Notes under the pieces: generated by a model
The model's database searches: none
What the model was told of the DNA's origin: nothing
Seen by the model: only the letters and a program-made list of their open reading frames with translations
Part shown: piece after piece, positions 50,633-59,955 of the stretch
How positions within the stretch are numbered: position 1 is the stretch's first letter
Layout: the number at the start of each line of letters is the position of its first letter
Assembly: GCF_001665685.1 (NCBI RefSeq)
Contig: NZ_LZTB01000101.1
Coordinates: 25,519 to 89,518, forward strand
From: Mycobacterium sp. 852013-50091_SCH5140682
Lineage (GTDB): Bacteria > Actinomycetota > Actinomycetes > Mycobacteriales > Mycobacteriaceae
DNA length: 64,000 nucleotides
Direction of reading: 5' to 3'
Made by a program: the position numbers and the translations under genes

Positions 50633-52048
50633 GTGGCGCAAGGCGAACAGCTGACTACAGGAGTCGGATCGCCACATCTGTCCCGATCGCTCGGCATGTG
50701 GGCGATCGTCGGTCTCGGCCTCGGCTACATGACCCCGATGACGGTATTCGATACGTTCGGCCTCGTCTCGGAGGCGACGAACTCGGTGGTCCCGCTCGCC
50801 TACCTGGTGGCGCTGGTGGCCATGGTGTTCACGGCCATCAGCTACGGCCGGATGACCCGGGTTTACCCGTCGGCGGGTTCGGCGTTCACCTACACCTCCG
50901 AAGTCATCCACCCGAACGCCGGATTCCTGGTCGGCTGGTCGTCGCTGCTCGACTACCTGCTGCTGCCCATGGTCAACGCGGTCATCGGCCGCATCTACTT
51001 CGAATCGTTCTTCCCGGACGCGCCGTCGTGGGTGTTCGTCGTGGTCTACGTCGGCGTGATCACGGCATTCAACCTGTGGAGCATCAAGGGAACTTCGCGC
51101 GTCAACGGCATCCTCGTGGTGTTCCAAACCGTGCTGATCGGTGTGTTCATCGTGTTGGCGTGGTTGTCGCTACGGCACGGCATGGGCGCGGGCACGGCGC
51201 TGACCCTCGATCCGCTGTACCACGCGGGTGTCGACATGTCGGCTGTCATCACCGGCGCCACCGTGGTGTGCTTCTCGTTCATCGGGTTCGACGCGATCAC
51301 GATGTACAGCGAGGAAGCGAAGACCCCGAACACCGTGCCGAAGGCGATCGTCTTGGCCCTGTTGATCGGCGGCGCGATCTTCTTCGTGGCGGCCTGGTTC
51401 AGTCAGGCGGTCTTCCCCAACCTGGACGGCTTCGAGGTCACCGACGACACGCTGCCCGAGATGGCGCTGAAGGTGGGTGGCCAGTTCTTCAAGATCCTGT
51501 TCACCTCGGCCGCGCTGGCCGCCATGGTCGCATCGAGCCTGTCGTCGCACGCGAGCGTGTCGCGCATGATCTACGTCATGGCCCGCAACGGAAAGGGCCG
51601 GATCTCGAAGTACCTGGCATACATCCACCCGACCTTCCTGACCCCGGCCCATGCCGTCATCATCGTCGGCGTCGTGTCGTTGCTGGCCATCAAGTTCACC
51701 CTCGAATTCGCCTCGGCGATGATCAATTTCGGTGCCCTCATCGCCTTCACCTTCGTGAACCTGACGGTGATCGTCTACTTCGCGTTCCGGCTCAAGCAGC
51801 GACGAACGCCGAAGGAGATCTTCATCAACATCGTGCTGCCGTTCGTCGGCATGTGCATGACCTTGGTGCTGTGGTCGAAGCTGCACATCCAGGCGCTCGA
51901 ATACGGTGCCATCTGGTTCACCATCGGCCTCATCCTGCTCGTGTACCTGACCCGTGGCTTCCGGCAACCGATGACGATGAGGATCGAGGAAGAGACGCTC
52001 GCCGAGGAGGGCACCCCGGTGCCGCACATCAAGCACGGCGACGAGTGA
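50633..52048 (+). CDS. APC family amino acid permease
   Basis: This 471-residue protein has about 12 membrane helices and the APC features: LGLGYMTPMTVFDTFGLVSE in TM1, YGRMTRVYPSAGSAFTYTSE near residue 75, FSFIGFDAITMYSEEAKTPN near 220 in TM6, and VSRMIYVMARNGKGRISKYL near 320. It imports amino acids or amines by proton symport. I chose GTG at 50633, 8 bases after GGAAGG; a longer frame from 50588 is possible. The gene converges on an LLM oxidoreductase. Confidence 0.88.
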   Translation: MAQGEQLTTGVGSPHLSRSLGMWAIVGLGLGYMTPMTVFDTFGLVSEATNSVVPLAYLVALVAMVFTAISYGRMTRVYPSAGSAFTYTSEVIHPNAGFLVGWSSLLDYLLLPMVNAVIGRIYFESFFPDAPSWVFVVVYVGVITAFNLWSIKGTSRVNGILVVFQTVLIGVFIVLAWLSLRHGMGAGTALTLDPLYHAGVDMSAVITGATVVCFSFIGFDAITMYSEEAKTPNTVPKAIVLALLIGGAIFFVAAWFSQAVFPNLDGFEVTDDTLPEMALKVGGQFFKILFTSAALAAMVASSLSSHASVSRMIYVMARNGKGRISKYLAYIHPTFLTPAHAVIIVGVVSLLAIKFTLEFASAMINFGALIAFTFVNLTVIVYFAFRLKQRRTPKEIFINIVLPFVGMCMTLVLWSKLHIQALEYGAIWFTIGLILLVYLTRGFRQPMTMRIEEETLAEEGTPVPHIKHGDE

Positions 52049-52060
52049 CCGACACTGCGC

Positions 52061-52948
52061 TCAAATCCCTTGGTCCACCGCCGAATCGATCCGCGAGGTG
52101 ACTTCACCGCACACCGCGACGAACTCCGTCATGGTGTCGACGGCGCCGAGCGGCTGCAGTACCGGCGTGCTCAGCCCGGCGTCCAGGTACGGCTTGAGGC
52201 CCGCGGCGATATCCGTTGCCGCGCCGCCGACTCCGTAACCGTCTTCGGGTGCCAGCCCGGATGTGGCAGCCTTGCGGGCCAGTTGGTCAGCGGCATCTTC
52301 ACCCGGCGCACACGCGATGAATCCCACGGTGTCGAACGGGTCGGTGCGGCCCGCGCGACCGGCGGCCACATGCGCGAGCGCGGCGCCCACCGACGTGCGG
52401 GTGTGGCTGCTGTCCAGGATCACGCCGTCGGCGATCTCGCCGGCCAGCCGCAAGGTCTTCACTCCCGTTCCGCCGATCAGCACCGGAAGTTGTTGTGGCG
52501 GTGCGTAATCAAGTGCAACTTCGGACAGCTGGACGTAACGCCCGGCCACAGTGACGGTTTCGCCTGCGAACAGGGCACGCAACGCCAGCACGTATTCGCG
52601 CAGCAGGGTCATCGGTGAGGCGACCGCAGCGCCGGCCTGTCGCATCCAGTCCTGCACGCCGTGCCCGACGCCGATCCTGATGCGCCCGGGGAACATTGCT
52701 TCGAGGGTGGCGAACTCCATCGCCGTGCTCACCACGTTGCGCAGCGGGGCCGGGATCAACCCCACGCCGACGACGAGGCGTTCCGACGCGGACAGTGCGA
52801 CGGCAGCCTGAGCGACGCCGCCCTGCTGGAAGCAGTCCTCCCAGAGCCATAATTCGTCGGCACCGGCCGCATCGGCCGCGGCGGCGACCGTGCGCAGGCT
52901 CGCGGGCGGGAAATCGGGTCGGAACACGGCGCCTGTGCGGATACTCAT
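52061..52948 (-). CDS. LLM class oxidoreductase (F420-type)
   Basis: This 295-residue TIM-barrel protein has AAADAAGADELWLWEDCFQQ near residue 25, VGVGLIPAPLRNVVSTAMEF near 60, the glycine-rich RIRIGVGHGVQDWMRQAG near 90 and LPVLIGGTGVKTLRLAGEIA near 155. These are typical of the mycobacterial luciferase-like enzymes that use F420 or FMN. The substrate is unknown. The ATG at 52948 gives the usual short N-terminus; 240 extra open codons upstream are the shadow of the divergent oxidoreductase gene. Confidence 0.85.
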   Translation of the reverse strand: MSIRTGAVFRPDFPPASLRTVAAAADAAGADELWLWEDCFQQGGVAQAAVALSASERLVVGVGLIPAPLRNVVSTAMEFATLEAMFPGRIRIGVGHGVQDWMRQAGAAVASPMTLLREYVLALRALFAGETVTVAGRYVQLSEVALDYAPPQQLPVLIGGTGVKTLRLAGEIADGVILDSSHTRTSVGAALAHVAAGRAGRTDPFDTVGFIACAPGEDAADQLARKAATSGLAPEDGYGVGGAATDIAAGLKPYLDAGLSTPVLQPLGAVDTMTEFVAVCGEVTSRIDSAVDQGI

Positions 52949-52978
52949 GGTCCCAACCCTACGGATAGCGTGACTGCC

Positions 52979-54082
52979 ATGGGCCGCAGACGGGTCGTCA
53001 TCGCCGGGCTGGGCGACACGGGTGTTCTCACGGCGATCCGGCTCGCGCGTCAGGCCGACGTGGTCGGGATATCGGTCAAACCGGGGTTGGTCAGTGGGCA
53101 GGAACTCGGAGTGCGGTTGGCTCGGCCGGACGACTGGGCTCGTGACTACTGGATCGGCTTCGACCGGTTTCGCGGCCTCGACCGGGTTCGCACCGTGCAC
53201 GGCACCCTCACCGGGATGGACCTCGCCGGCCGAACCGTTCAGGTGGCGCGGGCGGACGGCGTGCCGAGCACCGAACCATACGACGCGCTGGTCATCGCGA
53301 CCGGTGTCAGCAACGGTTTCTGGCGTCGACCGACACTGCAATCGACCGGTGAGGTCGGCGCCGAGCTGCAGGCCGCCCACGAGCGGCTGGCCGCCTCCGA
53401 CTCGGTCGTCGTGGTCGGTGGCGGCGCCGCCGCGGTGAGCGCCGCAGCCAATGTCGCCCGGGCCTGGCCCGACAAGCACGTCGCGCTGTACTTCCCCGGC
53501 GAGCGCGCACTGCCGGGACACCACCGGCGAACGTGGACGCGGGTGCAGCGCCGTCTCGCCGATGCCGGAGTGAGGCTGCACCCGGGGCACCGCGCCGTCG
53601 TGCCGCCGATCTGCGACGAGATCACCAGCGGCCCGGTCGCTTTCGCCAGCGGTCAGCCAGCGGTGCACGCCGACGCGGTGCTCTGGGCGATCGGTGCGGT
53701 GCGGCCGAACACCGGTTGGCTACCCGCCGAGTTGCTCGACGCACACGGCTTCGTCCGCGTCACCCCGGACCTGCGGGTGCCCGGGCATCGTGAGGTGTTC
53801 GCGATCGGCGACGTCGCCGCCACCGACCCGCTGCGATCGTCGGCACGCAACCGCGCCGACGGCTTGTTGGCCCGAAACATCCTCGCCGAGTTCGCCGCTC
53901 GTCCCTTGCGGGAGTACCGGCCGCCGCAGGCCCGGTGGGGTTCGGTGCTCGGCGCGCAGCCCGATGGGCTGGAGGTGTTCGCCCCGACCGGCCACGCCTT
54001 CCGGTTCCCGGCGTGGTCGGTGCGGCACATCGTGCAGCCGTGGATCGTGCGACGCGGCATCTATCGCGGCGTGCGGGACTGA
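52979..54082 (+). CDS. FAD-dependent pyridine nucleotide-disulphide oxidoreductase family protein
   Basis: This 367-residue protein has the FAD-binding start RRVVIAGLGDTGVLTAIRLA, YDALVIATGVSNGFW near residue 105, the NAD(P)-binding VVVVGGGAAAVSAAANVARA near 150 and the second FAD motif HREVFAIGDVAATDP near 275. It resembles NDH-2/AIF-like single-polypeptide oxidoreductases. It lacks an obvious C-terminal membrane helix, although VRHIVQPWIVRRGIYRG could be amphipathic. GTG at 52970 is an alternative start. It diverges from the LLM gene within 30 bases. Confidence 0.82.
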   Translation: MGRRRVVIAGLGDTGVLTAIRLARQADVVGISVKPGLVSGQELGVRLARPDDWARDYWIGFDRFRGLDRVRTVHGTLTGMDLAGRTVQVARADGVPSTEPYDALVIATGVSNGFWRRPTLQSTGEVGAELQAAHERLAASDSVVVVGGGAAAVSAAANVARAWPDKHVALYFPGERALPGHHRRTWTRVQRRLADAGVRLHPGHRAVVPPICDEITSGPVAFASGQPAVHADAVLWAIGAVRPNTGWLPAELLDAHGFVRVTPDLRVPGHREVFAIGDVAATDPLRSSARNRADGLLARNILAEFAARPLREYRPPQARWGSVLGAQPDGLEVFAPTGHAFRFPAWSVRHIVQPWIVRRGIYRGVRD

Positions 54083-54115
54083 CGCGTCGTCGACTGGCCA
54101 CTCGGCAGCGCTACG

Positions 54116-54967
54116 TCAATGAGAACGGCGCCACTCCCGTGGCGCGGCGCCGTGGGTGGCCCGGAACTGGCGGCTGAAGTACCCGGGGTCGGTCAGCCCG
54201 ACCCGGGCGGCGATCTCGGCTACCGGCAGGTCGGTATCGGTGAGCAATTTCCGCGCCCGTGCCATACGGCGCTCGATGATCCATTCGCCGACCGTGCGTC
54301 CGGTGCGGCGACGCACCAGTGTGGTGAGGTGGCCCGGGGTCAAGCCGACCGCGTCGGCGACGTCGCGCAGCGACAGGGGCTCACCGATGCGGCGGTCGAT
54401 AACGTCGAACACCTCGGCGAGCAAGGGTTCGCCGTTGCGGCGCAGATCGCCCACCACGTCGCCGGCCAGCCGCGCCAGGTCGATCAGCATCAGCGTCAGA
54501 TACGCCAGAGCCGCCTGCCGGTAGCCGTCCCGCCGGCCGTCGAGCTCGTCCTCGATCGATCGGATCATGCTGTCCCACATGGATTTCCGGTCCGGTGGAA
54601 CAGTCAGCTGGAGCAGGCCGCCGGACCGGCCGTGGAGGAACGGGAACAGCAGTGGATGGGATAGCCAGGACGGCCACGGCGAGCGGCCGTCGCTGCCGAG
54701 CGCGTCGGGATCGAAGAACACACCGGCCCCCTCGTCCGAAGAGCTCACGCTCGACGGGTCGATCACCGCGCCGGTCGCGACGACGGACACCACCCCGGCG
54801 GCCGGCTCGTACCAGAGGACGGGGAAGTCATGGATGTGCGGGCCGTGTGCCGTCACCTCGGACCGCACGCCGCGCAGCACGGCAACCGGCGGCTGGTCCG
54901 GCATGGCGTGGTATTCGAACACCGGCACGCCGTCGCGGCGGTGGGCGAGGCGCGCAACCTCGGGCAT
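54116..54967 (-). CDS. AraC family transcriptional regulator
   Basis: This 283-residue protein has an N-terminal cupin-like sensing region and the C-terminal double helix-turn-helix of AraC proteins (residues about 185-280): LSLRDVADAVGLTPGHLTTL, RRTGRTVGEWIIERRMARAR and VAEIAARVGLTDPGYFSRQF. It diverges from a methyltransferase gene across about 65 bases, so it may regulate it. The inducer is unknown. Confidence 0.92.
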   Translation of the reverse strand: MPEVARLAHRRDGVPVFEYHAMPDQPPVAVLRGVRSEVTAHGPHIHDFPVLWYEPAAGVVSVVATGAVIDPSSVSSSDEGAGVFFDPDALGSDGRSPWPSWLSHPLLFPFLHGRSGGLLQLTVPPDRKSMWDSMIRSIEDELDGRRDGYRQAALAYLTLMLIDLARLAGDVVGDLRRNGEPLLAEVFDVIDRRIGEPLSLRDVADAVGLTPGHLTTLVRRRTGRTVGEWIIERRMARARKLLTDTDLPVAEIAARVGLTDPGYFSRQFRATHGAAPREWRRSH

Positions 54968-55033
54968 GTGACCAAAGATAGTCCAGGTATTGCGAAGAAT
55001 CTCCCAACATCGCCTGTCGCATCAGGGTCCACC

Positions 55034-55732
55034 ATGGAGGACATGACCGAGCATCGTCCGCATCATCTGAGTCAGCATCTTCTGACCAATCGGCACGACT
55101 ACCTGCCCGCGGCCGGCCATGACCTGCTGCTGCCCGGCTACGACCTGCTGACCCGGCTGCTGGGTATGGGGCGCGTGTACGACGCCCTGGTCGACCAGGC
55201 CGACCTCGGGGCCGGGCAGCGAGTGGTCGAGATCGGTTGCGGTACTGGAAACCTCACCACCCGCGTCAAACGGGCCTACCCGGCGGTGGACATCGTCGGA
55301 ACCGATCCTGATCCGCGGGCTTTGGCCCGCGCACAGCGAAAGGCCAAGGGGATGACCGGTATTCGGTTCGAGCATGCCTATGCGCAGGATCTGCCGTTCG
55401 AGGTGGGTGAGTTCGACCGGGCTTTGTCGTCGATGATGCTGCATCACCTCGATGAGGACACCAAGTCCGCGGCGGTGGCAGAGCTGTTCCGGGTGCTGCG
55501 GCCCGGCGGTCGACTCGACATCGTCGATATCGGCGGCGACGCCGGTGGCGCCCACGGGCTGGCTGCGCGATGGATCCAGCATGATCACCACGTCGCCGGC
55601 AATCTCGGTGACGCAATCCCGCGGCTGCTCACTGCAGCGGGCTTCGACTGCACCGTCGTCAGGACCCAGCCCCATCGCGTGATGGGCGCCCTGACCTTCT
55701 ACCGCGCGACGCGGCCCGGCTCGGAGCGTTAG
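55034..55732 (+). CDS. Class I SAM-dependent methyltransferase
   Basis: This 232-residue protein has motif I RVVEIGCGTGNLTTRVKRAY near residue 60, VDIVGTDPDPRALARAQ, the acceptor-loop-side FDRALSSMMLHHLDEDTKS near 130 and LFRVLRPGGRLDIVDIGGDA. It is UbiE-like and belongs to the small-molecule or lipid methyltransferases. An ATG at 55043 is a second possible start. It is divergent from the AraC regulator. Its stop overlaps that of the convergent CocE-type hydrolase. Confidence 0.85.
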   Translation: MEDMTEHRPHHLSQHLLTNRHDYLPAAGHDLLLPGYDLLTRLLGMGRVYDALVDQADLGAGQRVVEIGCGTGNLTTRVKRAYPAVDIVGTDPDPRALARAQRKAKGMTGIRFEHAYAQDLPFEVGEFDRALSSMMLHHLDEDTKSAAVAELFRVLRPGGRLDIVDIGGDAGGAHGLAARWIQHDHHVAGNLGDAIPRLLTAAGFDCTVVRTQPHRVMGALTFYRATRPGSER

Positions 55733-57645
55733 CCGAACACCGCCGGATCGGCCAGCGGGATCACGATCTGCGACGGCGATTCCCCGCCCTGTCGCACCTG
55801 GTAGACCCCGCCGGTCAGGGCGCGGCGGGCCGGCCTGGTCGGCACCAGGTGGGGAAAGTCGTAGGTGGTCAGGGTCAGCCGCAACCGATGACCGGGTTCG
55901 ATCAACGCAGCGGTGGGGAACACCTCGAGGTCGTAGCGCGTCAACTGGCCCGGCTCCACCGGAACGACGGCGGCCCGGGTGCTGACGTGGTGGGGGCGCA
56001 GCACTCTGCCGTCGGGCAGGTACCACGTCTTGTCGGGATCGAGCGTGCGGTGCGAACCCAGCAGAGCGCCCTCGGTCAGTGGACGGCTCACGCCGTCGGG
56101 GGACACGTCGTCCAGGTACCCCACCCACAGCGTCTCCGTCGTGCTGGCCCGCGCATACACCGTCAGCGCCACCGGGCCCGCCACCAGCTGCGGCGTCTCG
56201 AACGCGGTCGTGGTGTAGGTCAGTGCTTCCCGGTGAGGTTTGCTGTTGTCCAGGTCGTAGCGGATACGCCTGCCGGTCTGGGACACCATGAAGCTGCCCA
56301 TCCCGAGGCTCCACTGCTCCAGGCTGCGCCCCGAGATCGGCCCGCGGGTGGTGTAGCGGAGCGTCGCCTCGGTCACGTCCGGATCGGCGTCGGTCTGCAG
56401 GGCGCCGCCCTCGGAGAGGAAGAACGCAGTGGGTGTGGCCTCGGGGAACGGGTATTCGCTGCTGTGGTACCACTGCGGGCTGCCGATCGCCTGAAATCTC
56501 AGCGGCGCGCCGGTGACCGCCGCGTCCTCGGAGTCTTTGAGCCACCGGTCGAACCAGCGCAACTGAAGGGCGTGCAGATGCAGGCCGTCCAGGTCGGACA
56601 CGTGGTACCAGGGGCCCATCATGAGCTGGATGCGCTCTGAGGTCGGCTGCCCCGGCTGCATGGGCGCGTCGGCGGGCCGGCCCGCAACGGTGTTCTGCAG
56701 GGCGGCGTAATTGAGCGGGGCCCCGCGCTGGAACGCGTCGTGCCATCCGCCGACCAGGAACACGGCCACGTCGTTCTCGACGATCTTCGGCAGTACGTCA
56801 CTGGCTCGCATGCTGTCCCAGAACGGGCCGTCGAACGCGGTGTCCCCGCCGGAGGCCGCGTCGGCGGTCATCGTCTTGAAGTACTGCCGCTGGTCGCGTC
56901 CGCGTTGGCGCACCCCGGCCAGCCCGCCGGCCCGCGGCCGCTCGTGCGGCCCGCGGTTGGCGAACTCCAACGTCGGATTGACCACATTGAGCAGCGAATA
57001 CACCGCGCCGTAGGCCCGCACGGTGCGCATGTGCGGCACCCCGCCCATGGTGACCACGTCGCGATAGAAGTCGTTGGCGGCCATCACCGGGAAGATCGCC
57101 TTGAGCGGCGAACCCGGGCCGACCGCAGCCGCGGTCAGCAACTGGTTGATCGCGAGATAGGAGATGCCGAACATGCCGACGCGACCGTTGGAATTCGGCA
57201 GCTGCGCGGCCCAGTTGACCAGGTCCACGCCATCGGTGACCTGCTCGGCACCCAGCATCTCGAACGACCCGCCCGACACCCCGGTGCCGCGGACGTCGGC
57301 CATCACCTCGATGTAGCCGCGCCGGATCAGATACGGGGTGGCGCCGCCGCCGATCTGCGCGGCCGGTGGCGGCGCCTTCTTGCCGTAGGGCGTGATGGAC
57401 AGCAGAACCGGGAACGGGCCAGGAGCAGGTTCGCCGGTCTCGGGGATGGTCGGGTAGTGAATGTCGACCCGGAGCACGGTGCCGTCGCGCACGGTGACCG
57501 GGACGTTGTGGTGCACGCCGACGCCGTAGCTCGCAGGTTTCGGCGTCCACGGTGGCTCGAGCGGTGACGGGCTGGTTTTGCGCGTGCGTGCCGCTGCCCA
57601 GCCGGCTATCGCTCTTTCCCGCACAGCCTGTAACCGGTTCGCCAT
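55729..57645 (-). CDS. CocE/NonD family (S15) hydrolase
   Basis: This 638-residue protein has an alpha/beta-hydrolase core with the nucleophile in VGMFGISYLAINQLLTAAA near residue 160, VMADVRGTGVSGGSFEMLG before it, and GGWHDAFQRG and MMGPWYHVSDLDG carrying acid and His candidates (about 300-355). The C-terminal jelly-roll domain of X-Pro dipeptidyl-peptidase type follows (about 420-630, SFMVSQTGRRIRYDL). Relatives include cocaine esterase and acyl/peptide hydrolases. No signal peptide is visible. It may be independent of its neighbours. Confidence 0.9.
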   Translation of the reverse strand: MANRLQAVRERAIAGWAAARTRKTSPSPLEPPWTPKPASYGVGVHHNVPVTVRDGTVLRVDIHYPTIPETGEPAPGPFPVLLSITPYGKKAPPPAAQIGGGATPYLIRRGYIEVMADVRGTGVSGGSFEMLGAEQVTDGVDLVNWAAQLPNSNGRVGMFGISYLAINQLLTAAAVGPGSPLKAIFPVMAANDFYRDVVTMGGVPHMRTVRAYGAVYSLLNVVNPTLEFANRGPHERPRAGGLAGVRQRGRDQRQYFKTMTADAASGGDTAFDGPFWDSMRASDVLPKIVENDVAVFLVGGWHDAFQRGAPLNYAALQNTVAGRPADAPMQPGQPTSERIQLMMGPWYHVSDLDGLHLHALQLRWFDRWLKDSEDAAVTGAPLRFQAIGSPQWYHSSEYPFPEATPTAFFLSEGGALQTDADPDVTEATLRYTTRGPISGRSLEQWSLGMGSFMVSQTGRRIRYDLDNSKPHREALTYTTTAFETPQLVAGPVALTVYARASTTETLWVGYLDDVSPDGVSRPLTEGALLGSHRTLDPDKTWYLPDGRVLRPHHVSTRAAVVPVEPGQLTRYDLEVFPTAALIEPGHRLRLTLTTYDFPHLVPTRPARRALTGGVYQVRQGGESPSQIVIPLADPAVFG

Positions 57646-57710
57646 TCGCGTCTCCCTTGACGTCGTGCCGACTATTTAGACGGTATGCCAGCAAACTCAC
57701 GCCTCCGCCA

Positions 57711-58637
57711 TCACCCCACGGTCTGGCGGACCGCCGATCGCACCAACGCGCGCAGCCACTGGTGGCGCCGGTCGTCATCGAAGGCCGGATGCCAGACCAT
57801 GCGGTACGGCATCGTCGCGATCTCGGCCGGCGCATCCAGCACCACGAGCGCATCCGGCGTTGCGAACGCGCCGGTGAGCTGTCGCGGCAGCGTGGCCACC
57901 AGATCGGTGCCGGGCAAGAACTGCAAGGCCGCGGCGTGGTAGGCAACCGTGACCGCGGCATTGCGGATCACGCCCAGTTTCGCGAGGGGAAGGTCGACGT
58001 CGGGTTGTCCACCGTCGTGCACATCCACGATGACGTGTTGGGCATCCCGATAGTCGCGCAGTGTGATTCCGCCTGCATCGGCCAGCGGGTGGTCGGCAGC
58101 AACCACGCACACGAAGCGCTCGACGAACAGCTGCTCGGCGCGCAGCTCGTCGGTCGTCTGGCCGCCGTAGAGGCCCAGATCGATCGTCGAGTTGCGGATC
58201 TGATCTGTCACCCCTTCGCGGCGCCAGCTGTGGAAACGCACCGGGGCTAGCGGTGCCTGGCGCATCACCTCCCGGCAGATCGCAGAGCCGAACGCCTGCA
58301 CGGCATAGTCGGTGCCGGCAACATTCACCGGTCGCGACGAGCTTGCGGGATCGAATTGATCGGGGGCGAAAAGGGCTTCGAGCGCAGGGAGCACCACATC
58401 GAGTTGGGCCTGGATGGCCTCGGCGCGTGAGGTCAGCCGGTAGCCCGCGGCGTCGCGGATCAGCAGCGGATCGTCGAGCAGCCGCCGCAGCCGGTGCAGG
58501 GCACGGCTCATGGCGGGCTGGCTCAAGCCGACACGTGTGGCCGCTCGTGACACCTGCCGTTCCTCCAGCAGCGCCACCAGCGGAGGTATGAGGTTGAGAT
58601 CCGCGCGCTCGATATGCGTGGTGTGCATATTCTCCAT
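57711..58637 (-). CDS. LysR family transcriptional regulator
   Basis: This 308-residue protein has an N-terminal winged helix (LNLIPPLVALLEERQVSRAA, RVGLSQPAMSRALHRLRRLL, residues 14-65) and a LysR substrate-binding domain. It diverges from an SDR gene 67 bases away, the classic LysR arrangement. An ATG at 58628 is an alternative start; repeated TGCATAT sequences overlap this region, so the regulator probably controls its own promoter as well as the SDR gene. Confidence 0.92.
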   Translation of the reverse strand: MENMHTTHIERADLNLIPPLVALLEERQVSRAATRVGLSQPAMSRALHRLRRLLDDPLLIRDAAGYRLTSRAEAIQAQLDVVLPALEALFAPDQFDPASSSRPVNVAGTDYAVQAFGSAICREVMRQAPLAPVRFHSWRREGVTDQIRNSTIDLGLYGGQTTDELRAEQLFVERFVCVVAADHPLADAGGITLRDYRDAQHVIVDVHDGGQPDVDLPLAKLGVIRNAAVTVAYHAAALQFLPGTDLVATLPRQLTGAFATPDALVVLDAPAEIATMPYRMVWHPAFDDDRRHQWLRALVRSAVRQTVG

Positions 58638-58652
58638 CGTAAAGATGCATAT
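58624..58652. promoter_or_regulatory. Direct repeat TGCATAT at the LysR/SDR divergent promoter
   Basis: TGCATAT occurs at 58624-58630 and again at 58646-58652, 22 bases apart (two helical turns), and each contains the self-complementary ATGCAT core. This matches a two-site LysR binding region between the divergent genes. The first copy lies at the extreme 5' end of the lysR coding region. Confidence 0.45.
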
Positions 58653-58704
58653 GACTTATTGCTGGTGTCCTGGAACGCTGGCTGTCAGACAGGAAGGCAG
58701 CCAC

Positions 58705-59469
58705 ATGCAGATCTCCGGCAACACCATCTTCATCCCCGGCTCGACGAGCGGCATCGGCCTGGCGCTGGCATTGGCCTTGCAGGCCAAGGGCAACACCGTC
58801 ATCGTCGGCGGCAGGCGCACCGAGCTGCTCGACGAGATCGCCACCGAGCACCCCGAACTCGATACCGTGCAGATCGACACGACCGACCCGGAGAGCATCC
58901 GGGCCGCTGCCGACACCGTGCTGGGCAAGCACCCCGAACTCAACGTCGTGATCGCCATGGCCGGCGTCATGGCCGTCGAGGACTGGCACGATCCCGAATC
59001 GTTCCTGGCCTCAGCCGAACACGTGATCACCACGAATGTGCTTGGGCCCATTCGACTTATCGCCGCGTTCATCGAACATCTGCAAGCACAGCAGGACGCG
59101 ACGATCGTCACGGTGTCCTCGGGCCTCGCGTTCGCTCCGCTGCGCGCCACGCCGAGCTACAACGCCTCCAAGGCCGCCGTGCACATCCTCACCGAGTCGG
59201 TGCGCCTGCAGTTGGCCGACACCAGCGTCAAACTCGTCGAACTCGTGCCGCCCTCGGTGGCTACCGACCTGCTGCCGGGCCAGCGGGAAAGCAGCTTCGC
59301 GATGCCGCTCGACGAATTCGTCAGCGAGGTCGTCGGCCTACTGGAAACCCAGCCTGATGCCAAGGAGATTCAGGTCGAGCGGGTGAAGTTCCTGCGGTAC
59401 GGCGAGGCCCGCGGCGACTACGACCAGGTGGTTGCCACGCTCAATAACGCTGACCCGCACGGACATTGA
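58705..59469 (+). CDS. Short-chain dehydrogenase/reductase (DltE-like)
   Basis: This 254-residue protein has the SDR cofactor motif IFIPGSTSGIGLALALAL near residue 10, NVVIAMAGVMAVEDW near 90, the catalytic Ser in IVTVSSGLAFAP and YxxxK in PSYNASKAAVHIL near 155. It resembles the DltE/YdfG branch and probably uses NAD(P). AGGAAGG lies 6-7 bases before ATG 58705. It is divergent from the LysR regulator that probably controls it. Confidence 0.9.
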   Translation: MQISGNTIFIPGSTSGIGLALALALQAKGNTVIVGGRRTELLDEIATEHPELDTVQIDTTDPESIRAAADTVLGKHPELNVVIAMAGVMAVEDWHDPESFLASAEHVITTNVLGPIRLIAAFIEHLQAQQDATIVTVSSGLAFAPLRATPSYNASKAAVHILTESVRLQLADTSVKLVELVPPSVATDLLPGQRESSFAMPLDEFVSEVVGLLETQPDAKEIQVERVKFLRYGEARGDYDQVVATLNNADPHGH

Positions 59470-59477
59470 GCATGGGG

Positions 59478-59915
59478 TCACGGTTTCTGGCGCAGGTCTG
59501 CCAGTGAGTTGCGCAGGCCTCCGTCGAGCCGGATCTGTACTGCCGCAACGGCGAGCATGACGGCCGCGGTGATCATGTGCACGACGGCGTCGGTGGTGTT
59601 GTTCGGGAAGCTGAACACGAAGGCGACCTGGTTGGAGAAGAACGCCCAGATACCCGGCAGGGCACCGGCGACCGCCGCCAGCAGCAGGTACAGCACCGCC
59701 CATGACTTCCGTAGGCAGAACACCAGACCGGGACCGAACAGGGCGAGACCCGCGACGGCGTGCCAGCCGTTGTAATCCATCCCCATGATCTGCACGGTGG
59801 GGGCACCGGGGCCGGTGGCGAAACTGGGCTCGGCGATGAATCCGACGACCGCCTGGGCCACGTGGAACAGGGCGATCACCAAAAGTCCCCACTGTGCAAA
59901 GCTCCATTGCTTCAC
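59478..59915 (-). CDS. DUF4383 family membrane protein (leaderless)
   Basis: This 145-residue protein has four membrane helices (about 8-25, 42-62, 68-88 and 103-122) with GPGAPTVQIMGMDYNGWHAV and the loop FPNNTTDAVVHMITA, typical of DUF4383. Function is unknown. A start at 59951 is open but would lie inside the promoter. A TTGACT-N17-TAGCGT promoter ends 7 bases before the GTG at 59915, so transcription should begin at the start codon itself, a leaderless mRNA. Confidence 0.8.
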   Translation of the reverse strand: MKQWSFAQWGLLVIALFHVAQAVVGFIAEPSFATGPGAPTVQIMGMDYNGWHAVAGLALFGPGLVFCLRKSWAVLYLLLAAVAGALPGIWAFFSNQVAFVFSFPNNTTDAVVHMITAAVMLAVAAVQIRLDGGLRNSLADLRQKP

Positions 59916-59922
59916 TCTTCGG

Positions 59923-59951
59923 ACGCTACGTCTACTACAGCGTGTAGTCAA
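59923..59951 (-). promoter_or_regulatory. SigA-type leaderless promoter with embedded operator
   Basis: On the minus strand TTGACT (59946-59951) and TAGCGT (59923-59928) are 17 bases apart. That matches the mycobacterial -35 and -10 (TAnnnT) consensus. The perfect palindrome ACTACA-nnn-TGTAGT (59934-59948) overlaps the -35 box and spacer, so a repressor bound there would block polymerase. Confidence 0.75.
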
Positions 59952-59955
59952 CGCC

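Noticed and set aside
52949..53668. 240-codon upstream extension of the LLM oxidoreductase
   Set aside because: It overlaps the divergent FAD oxidoreductase antisense; the family starts at the ATG at 52948.
55022..56746. 574-residue minus-strand open frame
   Set aside because: It is an alternate-frame shadow across the CocE hydrolase and methyltransferase with no domain; the real frames carry intact motifs.
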